DNA from: Demequina sp. NBRC 110053
GTDB taxonomy: Bacteria; Actinomycetota; Actinomycetes; Actinomycetales; Demequinaceae
DNA length: 64,000 nt
Direction of reading: 5' to 3'
Assembly (NCBI RefSeq): GCF_002090095.1
Contig: NZ_BBRJ01000002.1
Location: 310,001-374,000, forward strand
The translations under genes were made by a program, and so were the position numbers. Shown here piece after piece: positions 26,941-38,400 of this stretch. The notes below the pieces were generated by a model that saw only the letters and a list, made by a program, of their open reading frames with translations, had not been told where the DNA came from and did no database searches. Positions within the stretch are counted from its first letter, which is position 1; each line of letters starts with the position of its first letter.

Positions 26941-28527
26941 GTGCGGCCCGTCGATCCACGGCTGCTCGCGCGCATCGGCCCCGCGCGCCGGTACGTGATC
27001 GTCACGGCCGCGCTCGGTCTCGCCACCGCGATCATCATCGGCCTGCAGGCGTTCGCGATCTCGCGAGCGCTTGCGCCTGTGCTCGCCCCCGCGCCGCTCA
27101 CCGAGGACGGGCTCGGCTGGCTGGGGCTCGCCATGCCCGTGGCCGCTCGCGACCTCTCCGTCGCGCTGGCGTGGATCGGCGTGCTGGTGGCGCTCCGCGT
27201 GGCGATCACCTGGGTTCAGGAGCGACTCGCGCATCGGGCCGGTGTCGACGTCATCGCCGCGCTGCGAGCGCGGGTGGTCGCACACGCCGCACGACTAGGG
27301 CCGCGGTGGGTCGCCTCCGGTGACGGGGCGTCGATCACCACCACCGCGACTCGCGGCCTCGACGGCCTGCTGCCTTACTTCGTGCGCTATCTGCCGCAGC
27401 TGCTGCTCGCATGCACCGTCACCCCCCTCATGCTGCTGGTGGTGCTCGACCTGGACTGGATCTCCGCAGCGATCATCGGTCTCACCATTCCCCTGGTGCC
27501 GATCTTCATGGTCCTCATCGGACTGCTGACCCAGGCGCGATCCGCGAGGCACATCGAGGCCATGGAACGTCTCGCCGCTCGCACGCTCGACCTGATCTCC
27601 GGACTGCCGACCCTGCGAGCGCTCGGCCGCCACCTGGGTCCAGCGGCACGCGTCCGCGAGCTGGGCGACCGTCAGCGGCGAGCCACCATGGGCTCCCTGC
27701 GCATCGCGTTCCTGTCCGGCATGGTGCTCGAGCTGCTCACCACCCTGGCGGTGGCTCTGGTGGCCGTGACCCTCGGGTTCCGCCTGGTGTACGGCGAGGT
27801 CAGCATCGAGACCGCGCTGGCGGTGCTGGTGCTCGCCCCGGAGGTGTACCTTCCGCTGCGCAACGTCGGCACCCACTTTCACGCCTCCGCCGACGGTCTC
27901 GCAGCAGCCGATGCGGCGTTCGCCGTCCTCGACACCGACCCCTCGCGCGTGGGGGGCTCCGGCCCGGCGCCCGATCTCACCGGCGCGGCGATCGTGGCGA
28001 CCGGCCTCACCGTCGCCACGCCCGACGCCGCGCGCCATGCCCCCCACCGGCTGTCGTTCGAGGCTCGGCCGGGCGAGGTGACGGCGCTGGTGGGCCCGAA
28101 CGGCGATGGGAAGTCCACAGCGCTCCTCGCGCTCATGGGCCTGCTCGCCGGGGATGCCGGAGCCGTCGCCGCGCGCCTGAGCAATGGCGCGACGGTGCCG
28201 CTCGCTGAGGTGGACGCCGACGCTTGGGCGCGCCAATGCGCGTGGGTGCCGCAGCGGCCCGACCTCGGCGTCGAGGGCCGCACGATGAGCCTCGGTCAGC
28301 GCGAGCGGGCGGCGCTCGCTCGGGCGTTCGAGTCCGACCGCCCCGTGCTCGTGCTCGACGAGCCGACCGCGCACCTCGACAGCGCCGCGCGTGGCGACGT
28401 GGTCGTGCGCATCCGCGCCGCAGCCGCCGTCGGGCGGACCGTGATCGTCGCCAGCCACGAGCCCGCGCTGATCGGGGCCGCCGATCGCGTGGTCGAGGTG
28501 CTGTCGTCGAGGGCGGCGAGCGGATGA
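26941..28527 (+). CDS. cydD: Thiol reductant ABC exporter subunit CydD
   Basis: The 528-residue half-transporter has six membrane helices (residues about 15-310) and a C-terminal ATPase domain with Walker A GPNGDGKST. The ATPase signature is SLGQRERAALARA and Walker B is VLVLDEPTAHLD; the usual LSGGQ is reduced to MSLGQ. CydDC exports glutathione or cysteine, or handles heme, and is needed for bd oxidase assembly. The GTG start follows the cydB stop by 3 bp. The ATPase part appears shortened between Walker A and the signature, which lowers confidence that this half hydrolyses ATP well. Confidence 0.93.
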   Translation: MRPVDPRLLARIGPARRYVIVTAALGLATAIIIGLQAFAISRALAPVLAPAPLTEDGLGWLGLAMPVAARDLSVALAWIGVLVALRVAITWVQERLAHRAGVDVIAALRARVVAHAARLGPRWVASGDGASITTTATRGLDGLLPYFVRYLPQLLLACTVTPLMLLVVLDLDWISAAIIGLTIPLVPIFMVLIGLLTQARSARHIEAMERLAARTLDLISGLPTLRALGRHLGPAARVRELGDRQRRATMGSLRIAFLSGMVLELLTTLAVALVAVTLGFRLVYGEVSIETALAVLVLAPEVYLPLRNVGTHFHASADGLAAADAAFAVLDTDPSRVGGSGPAPDLTGAAIVATGLTVATPDAARHAPHRLSFEARPGEVTALVGPNGDGKSTALLALMGLLAGDAGAVAARLSNGATVPLAEVDADAWARQCAWVPQRPDLGVEGRTMSLGQRERAALARAFESDRPVLVLDEPTAHLDSAARGDVVVRIRAAAAVGRTVIVASHEPALIGAADRVVEVLSSRAASG

Positions 28528-30221
28528 CGGCGGGCGGCGTCTCGCCAGCGCGGGCACTGCGCCGGGCGCTGACGGACGCACAGGTGTCGCGAGCTCGGAC
28601 GACGGGTGCGGTGCTGTGGGGCACCGCCGCGATCGGCTCCGCGGTGGGGCTCGCGGCGACCGCTGCATGGATGATCGCCAAGGCCGCCGGGATGCCCTCC
28701 CCCGCCGATCTCGCGATCGCGGCCGTCGTGGTGCGCTTCTTCGGCGTGGGCCGCGGCCTGTTCAGGTACCTCGAGCGCCTCGCCTCGCACGACGTCGCCC
28801 TGCGAGGGGTCGTCGCGCTGCGCGTGCGGGTCTACGAGCGACTCGCGAGCGCGCCTCCGTCCCGAGTCCTCCCGCTCAGCCGGGGTCAGGTGATGGCGCG
28901 CCTGGGAGCCGACATCGACGCCGTGGGCGACGCCGTCGTCCGCGGACTCATCCCGACCGCCGTCGCGGTGTCGGTCTCGGGCGTCGCCGTCACGATCGCC
29001 GCGATCACCGTTCCGGTCGCCGGCGCGGCACTCGCCGCATGGCTGCTGCTCGCTGGCCTCGGCACCGCGGCGCTCACGCGCCGATCGGCCAGGGTCGCCG
29101 CCTCCAAGGGCGTGACCGCCGATGCACTGGTCACCGAGCGCTCGCTCGCCGCCATCGAGGCGGCACCCGAGCACCTCGTGTGGGGAACCCAGGCAGACGC
29201 CATGGACGCGCTCGCCAACGCCGAGACGGACAGTCGGGCGGCACACGAGGCAGCGGCGCGGCCCGCCGCGCTCGCCGCGGCCGTGCAGGTGCTGGCCGCG
29301 GGTGGCGCGCTCATCACCTCGATCGCGATCGCGGTGTCGCAGGCGTTCGCTGGCACCATCGGCCCCACGACCGCGGCCGTGGTCGCGCTGCTTCCCCTCG
29401 CCGCCTTCGAGGCGGTGAACGCGATCCCCGCGGCAGTGCAGCAGCTCGAACGTTCAGCCGCGGCTGCGCGCCGCATCGAGGAGCTCGCGCCCTACGACGA
29501 CGCGGGCCAGGTCCCTCCTCCCGCCGAGCAGAGGGGGAACCGGGGCCCAGCCAGCGCATCGGCCGTGCGCAGCGCCGTGACCATCGAGGCGCGCGAGCTG
29601 TCCGCTGCGTGGCCGCAGATGGCGCCCACTCGCCCGGTGTCGTTCGTCGTCGCTCCGGGCGAGGTGGTCGCGATCGTCGGGCCGAGCGGGATAGGCAAGA
29701 CCACGCTCGTCGCCACGTTGGCGGGCGCGCTCGCGCCGCACGGTGGCGAGGCGCTCATCGACGGCGAGCGGGCGAGCGTCGCGCATCTCGGTGCGGCGAT
29801 CGCGGTCACGGCCGAGGACGCCCATCTGTTCGGCACCACCGTGTTCGAGAACCTCAGAGCGGCGCGCGGCGACATCACAGAGGCTCAGGCGCGGGACGCG
29901 CTGGCGACCGTCGGCCTCGCCGCGTGGGTCGAGACGCTGCCCGATGGTCTCGACACGCTCGTCGGCTCAGGCGGCGGCACGGTGTCCGGCGGCGAGAGGC
30001 GACGCCTGCTGCTCGCCCGCGCGCTGCTGACGCGCCAGCCGGCGCACGTGATCGACGAGCCCGGCGAGCACCTCGACGCGGCGGGGCGTGAGGCGTTGCG
30101 CGCCGTCCTCGCACGCATGCGCGAGGAGGGCCGTACCGTGGTGATCGTGACGCACGACCTCGATCTTCTCGACGCCGCCGACCGTACGGTGAGCATCGGA
30201 TCGGTGGGCTCCGATGCGTGA
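28524..30221 (+). CDS. cydC: Thiol reductant ABC exporter subunit CydC
   Basis: The 565-residue half-transporter has six membrane helices, then an ATPase domain with Walker A GPSGIGKTT, signature VSGGERRRLLLARALL, and an H-loop in IVTHDLD. The Walker B Asp-Glu is within HVIDEPGEHLD. It pairs with CydD in assembly of cytochrome bd. The ATG overlaps the cydD stop (ATGA). The open frame extends further upstream out of CydD, but that part is not CydC. The histidine kinase gene overlaps its last 8 bases. Confidence 0.95.
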   Translation: MTAGGVSPARALRRALTDAQVSRARTTGAVLWGTAAIGSAVGLAATAAWMIAKAAGMPSPADLAIAAVVVRFFGVGRGLFRYLERLASHDVALRGVVALRVRVYERLASAPPSRVLPLSRGQVMARLGADIDAVGDAVVRGLIPTAVAVSVSGVAVTIAAITVPVAGAALAAWLLLAGLGTAALTRRSARVAASKGVTADALVTERSLAAIEAAPEHLVWGTQADAMDALANAETDSRAAHEAAARPAALAAAVQVLAAGGALITSIAIAVSQAFAGTIGPTTAAVVALLPLAAFEAVNAIPAAVQQLERSAAAARRIEELAPYDDAGQVPPPAEQRGNRGPASASAVRSAVTIEARELSAAWPQMAPTRPVSFVVAPGEVVAIVGPSGIGKTTLVATLAGALAPHGGEALIDGERASVAHLGAAIAVTAEDAHLFGTTVFENLRAARGDITEAQARDALATVGLAAWVETLPDGLDTLVGSGGGTVSGGERRRLLLARALLTRQPAHVIDEPGEHLDAAGREALRAVLARMREEGRTVVIVTHDLDLLDAADRTVSIGSVGSDA

Positions 30222-31824
30222 CGCCGGTTCGAGGGAACGCGCGCTCGCGGATGCCATCATCGCGCTCAACTCCGCGCTCGAGCTGCCCGCTGTGCTCGAT
30301 GCCTTCCTGGATGCCGCCACCGGCCTCACCGGGGCCCCCTACGCGGCGATCAACGTCCTGGACGCGCAGGGCCGGTCGCAGGAGTTCCACTCTCGTGGCA
30401 TGCCCGACGCGGTGGCCGCGATCATCGGCAGGCCGCCGGAGCCCATCGGGGTGCTCGGCCAGATCCCGCGCGAGGGTACCCTCGCCGTGCACGACGTCAC
30501 GACGCACCCGGCCAGGACTGGCCTGCCTCCAGGACACCCACCCCTGACGACCTTCCTCGGGACGTCGCTGCGCGTGGGCGGCCGAGTATTCGGCCAGCTG
30601 TACCTTGCCAACAAGGCTGACGACTTCACCGAGGACGACCGCCACGATGTGCGTGCGCTGGCCGCAGCCGCATCGGTGGCCATCGACCACGCGCAGCTCT
30701 ACGAGCTCGCTCTCGCGCGCGAGCGATGGCTCGCGGGCGCGCAGCGCATCACCACGCGGCTGCTGTCGGACGATGACGCGGATGCTGGCCTGCAGGAGGT
30801 CATCGACACCGCGCTCGAGCTGTCAGCGGCGAGCGCCGCCGCGCTGGTGCTGCCTGGAGTGGGAGACGCCTGGGTCTTGGAGGTCACGGCGGGCGAGGCG
30901 GCGCACCGGCTGCTCGGTCTCGAGCTCCCCGAGAACGGCACCGCGATGTCCGTGATTCGCGATGGAGAGGGCATGGTCGCGCCCGAGCCTCCGGGACCGA
31001 GCGTCCTCGATGAGATCGCCGACTACGGCCCGAGCCTGTACGCACCTCTCGTCGCGCAAGGCGACACCGTCGGCCTGCTCATGCTGTGGCGACAGCGCGG
31101 CGGAGCCGAGTTCGGGCCGTCCGACCTGGCTGTGGCGCAGCGCTTCGCAAGCCAGGCAGCCGTCGCGCTGTCGATGTCGGAGCTGAACCACGTCAAGTCC
31201 GTCTCCTCGCTCCTCGAGGAACGCGCCCGCCTCGCCGACGACCTTCACGACTTCGTCTCCCAGGAGCTGTTCGCGACCGCGATGCAGATCGAGGCGATCG
31301 CCGAGGACGTGTCGGCGGCGCACGCCGCGCGCCTGCGCTCGACGCTCGAGCACATCAAGCGAGCCCAGCACGAGGTCCGCGGCGTGATGGGCGCGCTGGC
31401 GGGCCAGCGCAGCCTCGAGCCCATCGACGAGCGCCTGCGGAGGGAGCTGCTGATCGCGCGCGACATGCTGGGCTTTCGGCCCTCGGTGACCGCGCAGTGG
31501 CCCACCCTGCACGACGCCGTCGAGAACGACCCGACGCTCGCCGATGACCTCGTGGCGGTCACGCGCGAACTGGTGTCGAACGTCGCTCGGCACGCGCACG
31601 CCGGCGTCGTGTCGATCGACCTGACTGCTGGCGACGGCCGCGCCCAGGTGAGGGTTCAGGACGACGGCGTGGGACCCGCTGGCGCGATGCGGCGTCACTC
31701 CGGCACGTCGAACCTCGCGAACCGCGCGCTCCGGCGCAACGGCACGTTCAGCCTTGACGAAGCGACCCCGGGCGCAGAGCGCCCGGGGTGCATCGCAGTC
31801 TGGAACGTCGAGGCGCTCGTCTAG
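30214..31824 (+). CDS. DevS/DosS-like GAF-domain sensor histidine kinase
   Basis: The 536-residue protein has two GAF domains (about 18-165 and 185-330), a HisKA_3 dimerisation helix with the phosphoacceptor His345 in RLADDLHDFVSQ, and a HATPase_c domain (about 445-530, N-box ELVSNVARHA). There is no membrane segment. Within GAF1, GLPPGHPPLTTFLG corresponds to the stretch that bears the heme-ligating His of DosS/DosT (His108 here), so binding of oxygen, NO or CO at a heme is likely but not proven. It is the fifth gene of the cyd operon, overlapping cydC by 8 bp. The probable partner is the regulator at 40472-41089. Confidence 0.88.
   Translation: MRDAGSRERALADAIIALNSALELPAVLDAFLDAATGLTGAPYAAINVLDAQGRSQEFHSRGMPDAVAAIIGRPPEPIGVLGQIPREGTLAVHDVTTHPARTGLPPGHPPLTTFLGTSLRVGGRVFGQLYLANKADDFTEDDRHDVRALAAAASVAIDHAQLYELALARERWLAGAQRITTRLLSDDDADAGLQEVIDTALELSAASAAALVLPGVGDAWVLEVTAGEAAHRLLGLELPENGTAMSVIRDGEGMVAPEPPGPSVLDEIADYGPSLYAPLVAQGDTVGLLMLWRQRGGAEFGPSDLAVAQRFASQAAVALSMSELNHVKSVSSLLEERARLADDLHDFVSQELFATAMQIEAIAEDVSAAHAARLRSTLEHIKRAQHEVRGVMGALAGQRSLEPIDERLRRELLIARDMLGFRPSVTAQWPTLHDAVENDPTLADDLVAVTRELVSNVARHAHAGVVSIDLTAGDGRAQVRVQDDGVGPAGAMRRHSGTSNLANRALRRNGTFSLDEATPGAERPGCIAVWNVEALV
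31765..31789. repeat. Perfect hairpin inside the end of the kinase gene
   Basis: ACCCCGGGCGC, a 3-base loop AGA and the exact complement form an 11-bp stem 33 bases before the stop codon. It may help end transcription of the cyd operon ahead of the convergent gene, or may be a result of codon choice. Confidence 0.45.
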
Positions 31825-32378
31825 CTCTGGCGGCGCCTCCACACGAGCACTCCGGCGACGACGGCCGCCGCCACCGCGACGATGGCGACGATCAGCCACG
31901 TCGACATGCCCGAGGCCTCGTCACCGTCGGCGGCGTCGTCGCTCGCGTCCGGCTCCGCCGAGGGTGACTCCTCCGGCGCAGCGGACTCCGGCGCGGGCGC
32001 CGGCTCCGTGGCCTCGACCGTGAACTCCACCGTGGTCGACACCTCCTGAGGCGTCGTGGTGGTCACGGTCACGGTCCAGTCGCCGGTGTCCAGGAAAGGC
32101 TCCTCGGAGATCCAACGCCCTCGGCCCTCAGCGGATGAGATCAGGCGCACTGGGCCGCGCTCGATCCCGTCGGCCGAGACCGCCGTGACCACGGGATCCA
32201 TGATGGCCTCGACCCGGTGACCGTCCTCGACGTAGTGAGCGACGACCTGCACGCCTCCGGCGCCGTCATTCTGCACTTCCAACTCATAGGGGCCGCCATG
32301 CGCCGCGGCCGCGGGGGCGTGAAGCACGCCCACCGCGACCGCGGCGATCAGCGACACCATCATCATCACGATTCGCAT
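31821..32378 (-). CDS. Secreted, membrane-anchored protein of unknown function
   Basis: The 185-residue protein has a signal peptide ending near AAAAHGG, an extracellular beta-rich domain of about 100 residues (ELEVQNDGAGGVQVVAHYVEDGH onward) resembling the YtkA/FixH-like Ig fold, an Ala/Pro/Glu/Asp-rich linker, then a single C-terminal helix (TWLIVAIVAVAAAVVAGVLVW) and RRRQS. It is therefore displayed outside on a membrane stalk. The ATG at 32378 is 1 base from GAGGAG; an ATG at 32420 would add 14 residues and a more basic n-region. Its stop shares CTAG with the stop of the convergent kinase gene. Function unknown. Confidence 0.8.
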   Translation of the reverse strand: MRIVMMMVSLIAAVAVGVLHAPAAAAHGGPYELEVQNDGAGGVQVVAHYVEDGHRVEAIMDPVVTAVSADGIERGPVRLISSAEGRGRWISEEPFLDTGDWTVTVTTTTPQEVSTTVEFTVEATEPAPAPESAAPEESPSAEPDASDDAADGDEASGMSTWLIVAIVAVAAAVVAGVLVWRRRQS

Positions 32379-32446
32379 GCTCCTCGAGCGTCCCACCGGG
32401 ATCCGAGGTGCGACCGTCATGGTCTGGTGCTTCTTCAATGATTTCC

Positions 32447-35400
32447 TTACTGCGCGATGGAGAAGTAGTCGAACCGCACCGTGGGCGTCACCGTCTGGTT
32501 GCTGGTGCCCAGCGTGTACAGTCCCACGGGCCCAGCTGCCGCAGCAGCGTTGGTGTGGGTCGGCGTGAACGGCGTCCACGTCTCCCCATCCACGCTGAAC
32601 GACCCGCTGAAGACGTTACCCGTCTTCGTGAGACGCAGCCACACGTCGCCCGTGGCAGCAGCCACGTCGATGTTCGGCTGCGGGTTCTGGACCGTTCCGC
32701 CGATCTCGCTGCGGAACTCCATGTTGACGTCGCGGGCGCCGCCCACGGCGTTGGTGACCACCAGGTCGAGCTTGACGTAGTTGTCGTCGTCGGCACGGGC
32801 GATGAGGCCCGCCTGCTGGTACTGGTGCACCAGCTCCGACGTGTCGACCATCGTCTCGACAGTCCAGTCGCCCTCAAGCTCCTGCACCACGAAGTTGGTC
32901 ACCGTGGAGTTGTTGGTTCCGTAGATGTCGGTCGGAGCGGTGTCGATCTCCAAGAACCCGTCCGCCACGCGATAGGCGTTGGCGTCCTCGTTCACGACAG
33001 TCCAGCGGCACTCCTCGAGGGAGTCACCGTCGAACTGGTCGTCCGGCAGGCAGACCGGCTCGTCGCCGACCACCGTGAAGTAGTCGAAGGCGACCGTCCG
33101 GGACTCCGAACCCTGGTTCGGGTGGCCCAGTGCGTAGACGCCCACCTGACCCGCGGCCGCGACCGCGTTGGTGAACTCCTCCGCGAACGGAACCCACGTC
33201 TCGCCGTCGACGCTGTACGCGCCGGAGAAGACGTCGCCGGTCTTCGACAGTCGGAACCAGATCATTCCGTCCTCGAGGGTGGCGTCGAGGTTCGGCTGCG
33301 GAGTCTGGACCTCGCCGCCGATCTCGCTGCGCATCTCGATGTTCGTGTCCAGTGCCTGTCCGCCCTGGTTGACCGCGAGGTAGTCGATCTTGACGTAGTT
33401 GTCATCGTCGGCCAACGCGATCAGTCCGGCCTGCTGGTACTGGCGGTCGATCGTCGAGACGTCCACCGCCGTCTCCACGGTCCAGTCACCCTCGAGGTCC
33501 TGCACCACGAAGTTCGTGACTCCGGAGCCTCCCTCGTAGATGTCAGCCGAGGAGGTGTCGATCTCCAGGTTCCCTCCGGTCACGCGGTAGGCCGTGTCGT
33601 CCTCGTTGATGATGGTCCACCGGCAGTCGTCCAGGGCGTCGCCCTCGAACTCGTCGTTGGGCGAGACCACCTCGTCACACTCGGAAGGCACGTACTCGGG
33701 AATGTCGGTGCTCGCGACGTCGGACTGGTTGCCCGCTGCGTCGGTCGCACGCGCCGTGATCGTCTGCGCTGCGTTGGACAGCTCCACGTCAGCCGTGAAC
33801 TCGGTCCACTCGCCGCCGTCGATCTGGTACTCCAGCAGCTCGACCCCGCTCGCCTCGTCGTCACCCGTCACCGTGAAGGTGCGGGGCTCGGACGAGAGCT
33901 CGGTGTCGATCGACGCCGTGGGAGCCGTGCCATCGATCTTGAACGACACGGACTCGGTCACCGTGGCGGTGTCGGGGTTGGTCGCGCGCACCTCGGCGGT
34001 GTGCTCGCCATCCTCGGACACCTCGACTGCCTCGGTGAACGCCACCCAGTCGCCGCCGTCAAGGCTGATCGCGAGCTGGGCGCCGGCCTCGCCGCCGCCG
34101 GTCGCGGTGGCGTCCACCGTCACCGACGAGGTGTACCAGTCCGCACCACCATCGGGCTCGGCGGGCGAGACGGTGACGCTCAGCTCGAGCGGCTCCACCT
34201 CTTCCGTCGGTCCGAACTGCAGGTGGAAGCGGTACAGGAACGCTGCCATCGCGTCACGGGTGGTCTCGTTGAACGGACGGAACTCGAATCCGCCGTCCAC
34301 TTCCCAGCCGCGCGTGATGCCGGTGTCAGCCAGCCACGTGATCTCCGTGTAGAACTCCGTGCTGTCCTCCGTGATGTCCAGGAACGGAGACTCCTCGGGG
34401 GCGTCCCACTCGGGCTCACCTGCGTAGCGGTAGAGGAACGCCGCCATCGCGTCGCGAGTGATCTCGCTCTCGGGACGGAACTCCTGACCCCTCGGCGTGT
34501 CCCAGCCGAGCGTGATGCCCTGCTCGGCCAGCCACAGGATCTCCTCGTAGAACTCCGTGTTCGAGGGCGTGACGTCCACGAACGGAGAGCCACCGGAGGT
34601 GTCCACCTCAGGCTCACCTGCGTAGCGGTAGAGGAACGCCGCCATCGCATCACGGGTGATCTCGTTCTCGGGACGGAACTCGAACACGTCGGGCGCGATC
34701 TCCCATCCACGCGTGATGCCGCGCGATGCGAGCCACAGGATCTCCGTGTAGAACTCCGTGTTCGTGTGGTTCACGTCGACGAAGGCGCCAGAGCCGTAGG
34801 CAGGAACGTAGGAGTTCGCCGTCGCGGACAGGTTGCCCGCCTCGTCGAAGGCCCGCGCCCTGATGGTCTGAGCGTCATCGGTCAGGTCGACCTCGTCCGT
34901 GTAGTCCATCCAGTTGCCGCCGTTGATGCGGTACTCGATGGCGTCCACGCCGCTGCCGTCGTCCTCGGCCGTCAGCACCAGGGTGCGGGGCTGCTCGGCG
35001 AAGTCGATCTCGATGTCCACCGTCGGGACGGTGGTGTCGATCTTGAACGACACGGACTCCTCGACGGGCTCGGCCCCGGAGCCGGAGGCGCGCACGTCGA
35101 CCGTGTGCTCTCCGTCCGTCGCGACCTCGACGGGAGCGGTGTACTCGCTCCAGTCGCCGCCATCGATGCGGTACTCACGGTAGACGGTGGACTCGCCGCC
35201 GCCGGTCGTGGTGGCCGTCACCGTCACCGGGGACACGTACCAGTCGTTGTCGCCGTCAGCGGTCTCAGGCGAGACCGTGACGTCGAGCTCGATGGGCTCC
35301 ACCTCGGTGCCGAGCTTTCGGAAGTAGTCGAAGTAGACGGTCGGAGTGACAGTCTGGTTGTTCGTTCCGAGAGCGAACGGACCCACCTTGTTGGCGGCCG

Positions 35401-38400
35401 CAGCGCCGGCGTTGGTCATCTGGTCCGGGAAGTCGGTCCAGGTCTCGCCGTCGGCACTCATCGAACCGGTGAAGACATCGCCGGTCTTGGTCATCCGCAG
35501 CCACACGATGCCGTTGGCAGGAGCGGAGAGCTGCTGTGCGCCCGCCGTCACATTGCCGTCGACCTCGCTGAGGATCTCGATGCCGGTGGCCTTGTTGCCG
35601 CCCACGGCGTTGGTCGCCACCAGATCCAGCTTGACGTAGTTGTCGTCGTCGGCACGGGCGATGAGCCCGCCCTGCTGGTACTGGTGCGTCAGCTCCGACG
35701 TGTCGACCTTGGTCTCCACCGTCCAGTCACCCGACATCTGCTGCATCACGAAGTTCGTGACACCGGTGCCGTCCTGGTAGATGTCGCCCGCGGCCGGGTC
35801 GATCTCGAGCATGCCGTCGGTCACGCGGTACGCCGAGGCGTCCTCGTTCTCCACGGTCCAGCGGCACGCGTTGAGCGAGTCACCGTCGAACTCATCGTTC
35901 GGACCGGTGTCCGAGGCGGTGTCGTCCGGCGTGATGTAGAACCAGTCGAACTCCGCGTTGACGATGGCGTCGTCGTTGTCGGCCCCGGCGAGTGCCAGCA
36001 GACCGATCTTCGGGTCGACGATGTCACCCATCGGGTACGTGGTCCCGATCGTGGTGAACTCGTTGCCGTCGTCGGAGTACGACGCGGTGAGCGTCGTCCC
36101 GTCGCTCGTCAGGCGAACCCAGACGGTGTCGGGGTAGCCAGCGCCCAGCGCCGGAGTGTTGGTCTCCGGGGTGGTGCCGTTCGTCTCGCGAGCGAACTGG
36201 AACACGCGGTTCGCGGCAGATGCGTCGCGAGCCTGGATCACCATCTTGGCGTAGTTGTCGTCGTCACCGTAGACGACCAGACCAGCCTGCTGGTACTCGT
36301 TCCGAGCCTCGATCGAGACCTTGGTCGTCGCCTCCCACGCGCCGGCAGGAAGGTCCTGCAGGACGATGTTGGGCGTGTCATCACCGCTGTTCTGGTAGAT
36401 GTCGGTCTGAGTGGCGGGGATGATCAGGTGGCCATCCGCGACGCTCAGGGACTGGTCGATGCGAACCGACCTGTTCCAGCGGTCGGTGTCGAGCGCGTCA
36501 CCCGTGAAGTCGTCCGAGCGGCCGTCGAAGCACAGCTGCGCGGCGCCCTCGACCGTGATCTGGACATACTCCTCGTTGAAGATGCCCGACTCGTCGTAGG
36601 CACGCACCCGGAGCACGTACTGGCCGGGGGTGTCGTAGGTGAACGACTCGGCCTCGGTGCCGGCCACGAAGCCCTCACCGGTGCCCTGGTTCCACTCGAG
36701 CGTGACGTCCTCGCCCTCCGGGTCGGAGGCCGTAGCCGTGGCGTTCACGGTGAGCGGCGCGGTGCCGGTCACGGTGTCCACCTGGAGGTCGAGGTCGGGA
36801 ACGGAGTTGCCGTCCACGCCATCGCCGATCCACTCGAAGTAGTTGACGTTCACGCCGCCCGACATGAGCACGAAGTACAGCTCTCCGGACTCCGAGGGAA
36901 GCTCCCCGAGAGTGGCGTCGAAGTACTCGTAGTCCTGCCAGTCGCCCGTGGCCGTGAAGTCGATCTCGCCGATCTCGTCTCCGTCAGGAGCGTTCCAGCG
37001 AATCGAGATCGTGCCGTCGCTGTCAAGGGATGCGAGGCGTGCGCGCATGCCGTCGACTCCCTTGAAGTTGATGGGCTCGTACGACCACCAGTCGCCCGGC
37101 TCGATGTTCGAGACGTTCTGGCCCTGGTCGAGGTCGCCGTTGTCCTCCACGTCCACGCCAGCACCGGTGTTCCCGGGGAACTCCTCGGTCACGACGCCGG
37201 TCGCGTCGAAGAACTCCGCCTCGAGGCGCTTGGGGTTGAGGATGTTGGTGTTCGAGGCCTGGAGCGGAACGCCCACCTCGCCACCGTCATCGGTGTACGA
37301 GACGTCCACGACCCAGAAGATGTCCTCGGTGATGCCGTGGCCCTCGTCGCGGATGGTCGGGATGACTCCCGTGCACCCGGTCAGAGCGTCAGAGGGGTGC
37401 TGGTGCGCGGCGTGGCCCAGGGCGGGGAGCACGTCCACGTTCTCGCAGACGACCTCGCCGTCAGGGTCCGTCACCGTCACCTGGTACTCGACCTCGTCGC
37501 CCCAGGTGAAGAAGCCACCCTGCTCGGGGAAGTCGATCGTCACCGTCGGTGCGGCGTTGCCCACGACGATCCGCACGTTGGCGGTGGCCGTCAGGCCGTT
37601 CTCGTCCGTCACCGTGAGCTGAGCGGTGTAGTCGCCCTGCTCGGTATAGGTGTGCGTGGGGTCGGCCTCGGTGCTGGTCGCGCCGTCGCCGAAGTTCCAC
37701 TCGAGCGTGTAGTCGAGCAGTGCGGGGTGACGCGTCCCCTCGGAGGAGAAGTTCACCGTGAGCTCGTCGCCGGCACCGTTGGTGACGTCGGCGGACGCCC
37801 GCGCGATCGGAGACGGGTTGCCCTCCACATAGTCCACGCGGTAGATGCCCGAGCCGGGGTTGTTGGTGCCGTAGCCCACACCCCAGTCGATGATGTAGAG
37901 CGAGCCGTCGGGCCCCCACTGGGCGTCCATGACCTGGTCCCAGTCAGGGTTGTCGGCGATCAGGCCAGGCAGCAGCGGCGTGATCGTGGTGATGTCGTCG
38001 CGCTCGTCCGTCATGGTGATGACGAACGCCTCGCCGTTGTTCCAGTCACCCAGGAAGGCCTTGCCGTCCCAGTAGGCGGGGAACTTGGTGTCCGACACCA
38101 GGTCAGGGTCGTACTTGTACACGTCGCCGCCCATGGGAGCTCCGGTGTAGCCGTTGCTTCCCACGATGGGGAACGGGTTGTCCTGCGCTCCGCGCTCGCC
38201 GTAGTACTCGGGGTAGATCACCGGAGGCAGCACGGACATGCCGGTGTTGTTGGGGCTGTCGTTCGTGGGTCCTGCCGGGTCGAACTGCGGGCCCGACGTG
38301 TTGTTGGCGAAGTTCCAGTCGTTGTAGCACTTCACGCCGTGGCAGTACGGCCAGCCATAGTTGCCAGGCTCGTCGACGATGTTCCACTCGGTGGTGCCGG

